DNA of 7,140 nucleotides from Actinomycetes bacterium (lineage in GTDB: Bacteria > Actinomycetota > Actinomycetes > Nanopelagicales > Nanopelagicaceae): the NCBI GenBank assembly GCA_014190175.1, contig BJFZ01000057.1, forward strand, positions 1-7,140, given 5' to 3'. Below the pieces are notes generated by a model, which saw nothing but the letters and a program-made list of their open reading frames with translations, did no database searches and was not told the DNA's origin. The position numbers and the translations under genes were made by a program. Shown here piece after piece: positions 1 to 5,812 of this stretch (its first letter is position 1; each line of letters starts with the position of its first letter).

Positions 1-1233
1 GTTTCGATGCTCAAGTGGTCGGAAATTGAACCCTCAGTAGAACCGCTCACTTTCAAACGTCGTTCATTTGACCACCCTGCATATGTGCTTTTCACATCAG
101 GCACAACTGGTGCGCCAAAAGGTTTAATTCATCGGTCAGGGGGAGTACTTCTTAAGCACCATGTTGAACAGGGCCTGCATTGTGACATTCGATCCGGAGA
201 TCGGGTGATGTTTTATACAACTACGGGTTGGATGATGTGGAATTGGGAGATTTCAGTTTTAGCAACAGGTGCATCACTTGTTTTATTTGATGGATCGCCT
301 TCACATCCAGATGTTCTTGCTCTATTTCGTGTTGCGCAAAAAGAGAAGCTCACCCACTTGGGTGTATCAGCACGATTGCTAGATGTTATTAAGGAATCTA
401 ATCTCACTCCTGCAAGCCTTGGAAGTTTCTCCGATTTGCGAGTACTCATGGTCACAGGTTCACCCCTTTCTGCCTTAACAGCGCAATGGATTGGTAAAGA
501 GTTGGGTGGAAAAGTATTGATTGCGCCATTTTCTGGAGGCACAGATTTAGTTGGATGCTTTGTCGGACCAAACCCATTACGTCCAATGTTTGCAGGTCAA
601 ATGCAAGGTCCCATTCTTGGAAACGATATAGATGTGTGGAGTGATGAAGGGAGAAGTCGCGCACCCGGTGTCATGGGTGAATTGGTTTGTAAAAAACCTT
701 TTCCCACTGTGCCACTGGGAATATGGGGAGATCATAATGGCGAACGTTTTCACGCAACATATTTTGATACCTGGCCGGGAATTTGGCGCCACGGAGATCT
801 AGCATCATGGACAAAGGAGGGCGGAATCATTATTCATGGCCGCTCCGACGCCACATTGAATGTTGGAGGTGTTCGAATTGGAACGGGTGAAATTTATAGT
901 GCACTTGATAATTTTTCTGGAGTTACTGGTTGCCTAGCGTTTACTCAACCATGGCAAGGTGATGAACGTATTGTTTTGTTAGCTATTAGAAATGATGAAG
1001 GAACGAACGATGCGGAGCTAGTGAATTCAATCAAAGCAAAAATTCGTCTTAAATGCTCACCAAGACATGTGCCTTCTCAGATCTATTTTGTTTCCGATTT
1101 ACCTCGCACTTTTAACGGGAAGTTATCCGAAATAGCAGTGTCAGACTTAGCTCATGGTCGAGAAGTAAGAAACTTAGGTTCGCTGGCGAACCCAGAAGTA
1201 TTAAACAAGATTTCCAGACTCTTGGGCAATTGA
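1..1233 (+). CDS. Acetoacetyl-CoA synthetase (acetoacetate-CoA ligase), 5'-partial
   Basis: This is an adenylate-forming ligase that would activate acetoacetate with ATP and CoA to acetoacetyl-CoA, AMP and PPi in the cytoplasm, allowing ketone-body or acetoacetate use and supply of acetoacetyl-CoA. The frame is open from base 1. The ATG at base 7 is internal, because the family is about 650 residues long and only about 410 are visible, so some 240 N-terminal residues lie outside. Numbering from that ATG, the phosphate-binding loop FTSGTTGAPKG is at 29-39, SGGTD at 176-180, the RHGD motif at 261-264, the hinge GRSDATLNVGG at 278-288, and PRTFNGK at 366-372 with the presumed catalytic lysine K372. 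In homologues this lysine can be acetylated. The C-terminal LANPEVL is typical of acetoacetyl- rather than acetyl-CoA synthetases. The last 33 bases overlap the opposing glycosyltransferase gene. Family assignment is secure; substrate is inferred from family resemblance. Confidence 0.9.
   Translation, partial: VSMLKWSEIEPSVEPLTFKRRSFDHPAYVLFTSGTTGAPKGLIHRSGGVLLKHHVEQGLHCDIRSGDRVMFYTTTGWMMWNWEISVLATGASLVLFDGSPSHPDVLALFRVAQKEKLTHLGVSARLLDVIKESNLTPASLGSFSDLRVLMVTGSPLSALTAQWIGKELGGKVLIAPFSGGTDLVGCFVGPNPLRPMFAGQMQGPILGNDIDVWSDEGRSRAPGVMGELVCKKPFPTVPLGIWGDHNGERFHATYFDTWPGIWRHGDLASWTKEGGIIIHGRSDATLNVGGVRIGTGEIYSALDNFSGVTGCLAFTQPWQGDERIVLLAIRNDEGTNDAELVNSIKAKIRLKCSPRHVPSQIYFVSDLPRTFNGKLSEIAVSDLAHGREVRNLGSLANPEVLNKISRLLGN
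1177..1192 (-). terminator. Possible terminator hairpin for the glycosyltransferase transcript, inside the opposing gene
   Basis: A perfect inverted repeat, GGTTCG CTGG CGAACC, forms a 6-bp GC-rich stem with a 4-base loop. It begins 8 bases beyond the glycosyltransferase stop codon in the minus-strand direction. On the minus strand it is followed by TAAGTTTCTTACTT, a broken T-rich tail. On the plus strand the following bases are CAGAAGTATT, with no T run, so any terminator activity would favour minus-strand transcription. It lies within the 3' coding end of the acetoacetyl-CoA synthetase gene. The imperfect T tract and short stem keep confidence low; chance occurrence in coding sequence is possible. 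Confidence 0.3.
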
Positions 1234-2625
1234 AAACCCGTAGGCAGTTTTAGCAATCTGCTCACGTTTTTCTCTGTATTCAGCAGATGATTGATCAATG
1301 AGGTGCTCAAATCGAGCTTGGCCCTTTATTAAATCCCTTAATGTTGCGCTATCTCGAGACTGACTAAAAACCGGAGCAACGTTAACCACTAATGGGGTTG
1401 GTGTATAAGGCTTAAATATTTGATAAATACGAGCTGTTTGGCGATAAAGAATAAAAAACAAATGCCTGCTTCCGCGGTTGAAATGCAAAACTAAATTTAG
1501 CCAAAGATAATGAAATGCTCGAGCTCGTTTTTTGGGAGTCTGTGTAGTTGCAATCTCTAAGAATATTTTCGCAACTTCAGCACCACCTGAGACCTCTGGT
1601 AATTTTTCACATTCTGCACTTAATGAGCGACGAAGTGAATCAGATTGTAATTTACGTACAGTTACTTCAATATTTTCTAAATTTGATTGATCGGCCATGA
1701 GTGCGTACCCAAAGTCCTCGCACCACTTTGCTCGCATCTCTTGATCATCTGTTCCACGAATATTTGGGACAAACGCGGTAGGGACTCCTGCTGCTAATAG
1801 CTCATGAATTCCGTTATAACCAGCAGCGCAAATGCTGGCATCAAAGGCTTTAAGTAATCGCGCTAACGGAAAATATCGCACAACTTTTATATCTAAACTA
1901 GATGGTGCTAAATTTTTCCCATTGTTATCAACTGGTTTCTTAGTGAGAACAACTTGTAGATCCTTCCACCCCAGCAAGCCAGTTAACGCCGCCGTCATTT
2001 TTTCATTGACGTCGCCTTCACCTGTACCGAGTTGAACCAACACTGCTGGCCGAGTGGGATCTAAACTAAGAATCTTTCGCGCCTCATCGCGACCAAGAGC
2101 ACTATGGTGTTGGAACATAGAAATTGGGGCACTCGTTAGCGCCTCTCGGCGCTTAGATGTTGGGCCTTTGTCATAACTTCGCGCAAAATCTCCAGGCTCA
2201 ATAACTGTGTCCATCATTTTGGATTGAAGGCCAAGAACAAACCTTTGTGGTTTCTTTTGCCATAAACCTCTGCGAACCCAAACCAATTTCACATCAGGTC
2301 TTTGCATTTTTGCGGCAATAACACCTGGATAAGGAACCACGCCATCGAATGAAAGAATTTTCGCATCTGTTTCGTCGATTAACGCAACAAGGCGATCCCT
2401 AAGGTAAATATCCCAAGCATCACGACTCATCCATTGTCTATCTCGCCCCGGAATATATTCGCAACGAACATCCATAAAACTAGGAATTTCTGCAATTCCA
2501 CCTGCCATCGAAACAATTATTGGTTCTGCAAAACCTTTTAACGATTCAGTAATTGCACACGCTCTTGCTAGATGGCCCATACCTATGCCGTTGCTTGTGG
2601 CAAGAATCATTGTTGGCTTGGACAT
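1201..2625 (-). CDS. GT28/MurG-like glycosyltransferase with C-terminal extension
   Basis: This 474-residue protein has the GT-B layout of the MurG/GT28 group. The N-terminal half opens with a glycine-rich loop, GIGMGHLARA (13-22). The C-terminal domain has LVQLGTGEGD (196-205), then a nucleotide-sugar-site-like stretch at about 268-295 with AGYNGIHELLAAGVP and FVPNIRGTDDQE. It probably transfers a sugar from an activated donor at the cytoplasm or inner membrane face; donor and acceptor cannot be read from the sequence. Residues from about 360 to 474 go beyond the usual two-domain core. They contain a basic stretch (KKRARA, 365-370) and a hydrophobic/aromatic segment around 371-405 that could touch the membrane, then a charged segment near 440-458. 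The gene follows the permease pair after 25 bases. I see no Shine-Dalgarno sequence before the ATG, but there is a TAGACT box six bases upstream. The start fits the expected N-terminal loop. It is not MurG itself: sequence motifs, length and context differ. Confidence 0.75.
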   Translation of the reverse strand: MSKPTMILATSNGIGMGHLARACAITESLKGFAEPIIVSMAGGIAEIPSFMDVRCEYIPGRDRQWMSRDAWDIYLRDRLVALIDETDAKILSFDGVVPYPGVIAAKMQRPDVKLVWVRRGLWQKKPQRFVLGLQSKMMDTVIEPGDFARSYDKGPTSKRREALTSAPISMFQHHSALGRDEARKILSLDPTRPAVLVQLGTGEGDVNEKMTAALTGLLGWKDLQVVLTKKPVDNNGKNLAPSSLDIKVVRYFPLARLLKAFDASICAAGYNGIHELLAAGVPTAFVPNIRGTDDQEMRAKWCEDFGYALMADQSNLENIEVTVRKLQSDSLRRSLSAECEKLPEVSGGAEVAKIFLEIATTQTPKKRARAFHYLWLNLVLHFNRGSRHLFFILYRQTARIYQIFKPYTPTPLVVNVAPVFSQSRDSATLRDLIKGQARFEHLIDQSSAEYREKREQIAKTAYGFSIAQESGNLV

Positions 2626-2631
2626 TAGGAC

Positions 2632-2661
2632 AGTCTAAAGAAGTCAGGCATTACTTTCCAA
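2632..2661 (-). promoter_or_regulatory. Candidate leaderless promoter for the glycosyltransferase gene
   Basis: On the minus strand, TAGACT (2637-2632) fits the actinobacterial -10 pattern TANNNT. It is followed by exactly six bases and then the ATG at 2625, the spacing expected if transcription starts on the A of the start codon. TTGGAA (2661-2656) lies 18 bases upstream of it and matches TTGACA at four of six positions. The same gap has no recognisable ribosome-binding site, which agrees with a leaderless message. The -35 half overlaps the end of the upstream permease gene. Short motifs like these arise by chance, so this is a candidate only. Confidence 0.35.
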
Positions 2662-3460
2662 TGCCAGCGGTTAATCCATTAACGAGTTGCTTTTGGAATA
2701 TTAAATACACAACAATTGCTGGAATTGCACTGATGATTGATCCTGCCATTAGAACTGGAATATCGGTTGTACGGCCAGCAGCTAGTGCGCCAAGACCAAC
2801 GGTAATCGTTCTGTAATCCTGATTTTGCAAGAAAAGAAGACCAACTAAGAGATCGTCCCAAATTTGAATGAATTGCAATACAACAATCGTGACTAGTGCA
2901 GGTATGGCTAAGGGCAATGCGATTTTTCTAAATACCGCTGGATAGCTAAGCCCATCAACAACAGCTGCCTCAATTAAGTCATCTGGCAAACCGCGAAAGT
3001 AAGACGTCATTAAGAAAGTTGCAAAAGGTGTTCCTAGCGCAGAATAGAGCAGGATCGCTCCCCAGTAACCAGTCAATAAATGTAGATGACTTGCATTGAT
3101 ATATGCAGGGATGATGATTGATTGCAAAGGAATTAGCATTGCACCAACGATTCCCAAAAAGATAATAGGTGAAAGTCGGAAAGTAAGCTTTGCTAAGGCA
3201 AATCCAGCTAAAGAGCTAACTATCAAAATTATCAGAATCGCACCAGCACACACAATTGTTGAGTTGATTAACTGCCGGCCAACGGGAAGCGCCGTAAAAA
3301 CTTTTTCCCAAGAAAGGATGGAATGCCCAGGAGCACCAAAGAATTGCGCTTTGGACTTAAATGAAGTGCTGATCATGAAAGCAAATGGATACAACATTAT
3401 AAATGCAAGCAAACACATCAATAAGAAGGTAAAAAATTTACCAAAACTAAATCGCTTCAC
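2651..3460 (-). CDS. Carbohydrate ABC transporter permease, MalG/CUT1 type
   Basis: This 269-residue inner-membrane protein is one of two membrane subunits of a sugar importer. It has about six hydrophobic segments (approximately 10-31, 66-91, 97-119, 130-152, 184-208 and 235-256). The conserved cytoplasmic EAA loop, which docks onto the ATPase, is at 164-183: EAAVVDG followed by the LP pair at 182-183. The C-terminus, VNGLTAGIGK, is the usual MalG-family ending. The start is GTG, not ATG: it overlaps the stop of the upstream permease as GTGA, and a Shine-Dalgarno AAGGA (3472-3468) sits seven bases before it. The overlap implies translational coupling, fitting a 1:1 heterodimer with its partner. 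Length is normal for the family. The substrate cannot be read from the permease; the neighbouring dehydratase suggests a monosaccharide or sugar acid. Confidence 0.93.
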   Translation of the reverse strand: MKRFSFGKFFTFLLMCLLAFIMLYPFAFMISTSFKSKAQFFGAPGHSILSWEKVFTALPVGRQLINSTIVCAGAILIILIVSSLAGFALAKLTFRLSPIIFLGIVGAMLIPLQSIIIPAYINASHLHLLTGYWGAILLYSALGTPFATFLMTSYFRGLPDDLIEAAVVDGLSYPAVFRKIALPLAIPALVTIVVLQFIQIWDDLLVGLLFLQNQDYRTITVGLGALAAGRTTDIPVLMAGSIISAIPAIVVYLIFQKQLVNGLTAGIGK

Positions 3461-4350
3461 TCTTTATTCCTTACGAGCAGGAGTTGAGCCGAACCTAAAA
3501 TTGCCATCATGAAGAATAAGATCACACCTAGCATGGCACCAGTTCCGAAATTGCCACGAGAAAAGGCGCTCTGATACACAAAGAACTCCAGAGTGGTAGT
3601 ACCAAATCCTGGACCTCCACCAGTCATAACAAAGATCAAAGTGAAAAGCGCGGTAAATGCGCTAATTACAGTAATGATGAAAGAGAACTGTATAAATCGT
3701 TTTAGCTGAGGCAAGGTAATGCTTCCAAAAATTCGAAAACTGCTTGCACCGTCCATGCGAGCGGCTTCGTATAGCGAGATATCCAGGGTCGCCATACCAG
3801 TCAGAAAAATGATGCTATTCGTGCCGACCATTGACCAAATGAATGTTATTCCGACAGCTAAAAGTGCTCCGCGCTCAGATGAGAGTAAATCCGTCTTTAT
3901 AAAGCCCAATCCAATTCCTTTAAGAAGATCATTAAGTAACCCCTCTTGTGCGAAAAAACGCATTGCAACCATGCCGATAACTACCCAAGAAATTGCGGTG
4001 GGCAGAAAATAAATTGTACGAAAAATCTTCCATCCAGCAATCTTGTCGTTGAGTACGTAGGCAATTCCCATAGGAAGGATTATTGCGACGGGCACTGCAA
4101 GAAGCAGTAGTGCATTATTTTCTATTACCCGCCAAAAAATCGGATTCTTGAACTGATTTATATAAGTGCTTGGTCCAATCCACTCTGCAACAATTCCATC
4201 CCATTTTGTCATAGAAAAATAAAGTGCTTGATATATAGGAATTCCAAGAAAAGCGCCAACTAAACCAAGGGCCGGTAGAGAGAACAAGAACCCAATCTTT
4301 CTGCGCTGGCGGTGCAAAGAGCTTTCTCTGCGGAGTACATTTACAGCCAT
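3457..4350 (-). CDS. Carbohydrate ABC transporter permease, MalF/UgpA/CUT1 type
   Basis: This 297-residue inner-membrane protein is the partner permease of the importer. Six hydrophobic segments are visible (about 20-45, 78-101, 110-133, 161-186, 219-243 and 270-293). The EAA loop is at 195-214: EAARMDGASS through TLP, the ATPase-contact site. The short N-terminal tail is basic (RRESSLHRQRRK), as expected for a cytoplasmic N-terminus. It lacks the large periplasmic loop of enterobacterial MalF, so it is of the shorter UgpA/LacF form. The ATG at 4350 is preceded by GGTGGTGA, which differs from GGAGGTGA at one base and is well placed for ribosome binding. It follows the binding-protein gene after 117 bases containing a terminator-like hairpin, so it is probably expressed at a lower level than the binding protein. 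It overlaps the next permease by four bases. Confidence 0.93.
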   Translation of the reverse strand: MAVNVLRRESSLHRQRRKIGFLFSLPALGLVGAFLGIPIYQALYFSMTKWDGIVAEWIGPSTYINQFKNPIFWRVIENNALLLLAVPVAIILPMGIAYVLNDKIAGWKIFRTIYFLPTAISWVVIGMVAMRFFAQEGLLNDLLKGIGLGFIKTDLLSSERGALLAVGITFIWSMVGTNSIIFLTGMATLDISLYEAARMDGASSFRIFGSITLPQLKRFIQFSFIITVISAFTALFTLIFVMTGGGPGFGTTTLEFFVYQSAFSRGNFGTGAMLGVILFFMMAILGSAQLLLVRNKE

Positions 4351-4404
4351 TGTTCACCACCAATCGAATTTATGAGCGTCATCCTAATTGGAAATCAGGA
4401 TTTT

Positions 4405-4444
4405 GAAAAAATAATGGGGTGGAGCTAATTAAAGCCCCACCCCA
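4405..4444 (-). terminator. Intrinsic terminator/attenuator between binding-protein and permease genes
   Basis: On the minus strand, TGGGGTGGGGCT (4444-4433), loop TTAATT, and AGCTCCACCCCA (4426-4415) form a 12-bp stem in which every position pairs, with one G-U wobble. It is followed directly by TTATTTTTTC, a good T tract. On the plus strand the wobble becomes an A-C mismatch and no T run follows, so the element is directional for the minus strand. It starts 24 bases after the binding-protein stop codon and ends about 54 bases before the permease start. Such elements after binding-protein genes are known in ABC-import operons, where partial termination or 3'-end protection raises binding-protein mRNA above permease mRNA. 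Partial versus complete termination cannot be decided here. Confidence 0.85.
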
Positions 4445-4468
4445 CTATTAATCAATCGTTAAGCGATT

Positions 4469-5764
4469 TTACTTGTATGTTTCTGTGCGATTGTCGGCAG
4501 GAAGTGCGTTCCATACCTGAGCCATCTGATCTAGACCACTCTTAATGGCAGTCTTACCACCGAGAATTGATGGAATGATTTTATTTCCAGCATCTACAAC
4601 ATCACCTTGCAAGACGTTGTCCAACATTGGATAACGCTCTAGACCACCAGTTGCTGCAAAATCCAACATCTGTTGGTTGACAGCATTAGATGTCGTTGCG
4701 CCATTGATGTTTGGAATAAGTCCCGCGCCATCAATTACAGCTGCAGCCTCATCGGTAGTCATAAACTCCAGGAATGCCGCGGCAGCAGCTTGGTTCTTTG
4801 AGTAACTGGTTAAGCCAAAGCCTTGCCCAGCAAATTCAACTACACCCTTAATCGGTGAATCTGAAAATGGTGGAACAAAAGCAGCAACTTTGTCACCGAA
4901 GGCATCTGTGAATTTCTTGGTATCCCATGTGCCATCGATAATCATTGCAGCTTTTCCGCCAAGGAAATCCTCGACGTTATTGGTCTTGGTGAGAACGTCA
5001 GAGTTAGTGCAACCTTTAGTTTTTAAGGCCGCGTACTTGCTGTATGAATCAATGTTCGCAGCCGAATTCCATTGGTTTGCTCCGCTATAAAGATCACGAA
5101 GACCTGAAACAGATGATTGGCCGATAGCAATATAACTTGCGTCATACCATGGGTAATAAAGTGCACCCAAGCTTTGTCCGCCATTGCCATAAACAATCGG
5201 AGTAAAGCCAGCAGATTTTAATTTACCGCAAGCTGCATAGAGTTCATTCCAAGTAGTTGGAACTGCACTCACGCCAGCTTTAGCAAATGCATCCTTATTG
5301 TAGAAACCAATATAGAACTGACGATCCAGTGGCATTACATATGGTCCGCTTGCAGCATCAAAATTATCTGCGGTCCATTCAAGGGAGCCTTCGCGTGCAA
5401 GAGCTGCATCAGATACTAAGCCTTTTAGGTTAGTTAAGTAGCTCTTATATTTAAGTGCAAAGAGACCGGTCCACATGAGTGCTAAATCTGGACCACTCTT
5501 TGATACTGCAGCTGCCTGCAAGAGCGCAAAGTAATTATCTCCAGGTTGGCTAACCAAATCGAAAGTTACATTTGGATGAAGGGCTGTGTATGCATCTGTT
5601 AGTGCCTTAGTCGCTTCAGCATTTTGTGTGTCACCTAAATTGTGCCAAAGGGTAATTGTGACAGGTTCATCAGATGTAGCTGCTGAATCCTTCGATGAAC
5701 TACTGCATCCTGATAGAACCAGCGCAATTGCAATCGCACTAGCGATAATGAGTTTCTTTCGCAT
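4469..5764 (-). CDS. Carbohydrate ABC transporter substrate-binding lipoprotein (family 1 solute-binding protein)
   Basis: This 431-residue protein is the extracytoplasmic receptor of the importer. The N-terminus is a lipoprotein signal: basic MRKK, a hydrophobic core at 5-17, and lipobox LSGC with the lipid-modified cysteine at 20, followed by a Ser/Lys/Asp-rich linker. The mature part starts with VTITLWHNL (35-43) and carries PDLALMW (92-98), FYNKDAFAKAG (154-164), the GGKAAMIIDGTW segment (269-280) and a C-terminal FLEFMTTDEAAAV (331-343). These are all characteristic of family 1 sugar-binding proteins, and the length is normal. The ATG at 5764 is supported by AGGAGG four bases upstream and by the signal peptide. 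It lies 48 bases downstream of the dehydratase gene and upstream of two matching permeases, separated by a strong hairpin. No ATPase gene is present. The bound sugar is unknown; aromatic residues (Y204, W206, Y207, Y211) may line the site, which is inference. Confidence 0.93.
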   Translation of the reverse strand: MRKKLIIASAIAIALVLSGCSSSSKDSAATSDEPVTITLWHNLGDTQNAEATKALTDAYTALHPNVTFDLVSQPGDNYFALLQAAAVSKSGPDLALMWTGLFALKYKSYLTNLKGLVSDAALAREGSLEWTADNFDAASGPYVMPLDRQFYIGFYNKDAFAKAGVSAVPTTWNELYAACGKLKSAGFTPIVYGNGGQSLGALYYPWYDASYIAIGQSSVSGLRDLYSGANQWNSAANIDSYSKYAALKTKGCTNSDVLTKTNNVEDFLGGKAAMIIDGTWDTKKFTDAFGDKVAAFVPPFSDSPIKGVVEFAGQGFGLTSYSKNQAAAAAFLEFMTTDEAAAVIDGAGLIPNINGATTSNAVNQQMLDFAATGGLERYPMLDNVLQGDVVDAGNKIIPSILGGKTAIKSGLDQMAQVWNALPADNRTETYK

Positions 5765-5812
5765 TGACCCTCCTAGATTGGAATATTGCTATGTGTTATG
5801 CCGTAAATGTTG

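Noticed and set aside
1244..1275. Possible plus-strand terminator after the acetoacetyl-CoA synthetase gene (GCAG/CTGC followed by CACGTTTTT)
   Set aside because: The stem is only four base pairs and the T run is separated from it; it is too weak to call and lies within glycosyltransferase coding sequence.
3096..3512. A 138-codon plus-strand open frame opposite the permease genes
   Set aside because: It lies wholly antisense to two clear permease genes, has no recognisable protein motif, and its sequence is explained as the reverse strand of membrane-protein codons.
4454..4468. A small inverted repeat AATCG/CGATT just after the binding-protein stop codon
   Set aside because: Five AT-rich base pairs with a five-base loop are likely by chance; the larger hairpin next to it explains the region better.
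5765..5812. A separate promoter for the binding-protein gene in the 48-base gap
   Set aside because: TTTACG and AT-rich boxes are present but I found no pair with sensible spacing; only the AGGAGG ribosome-binding site is convincing.
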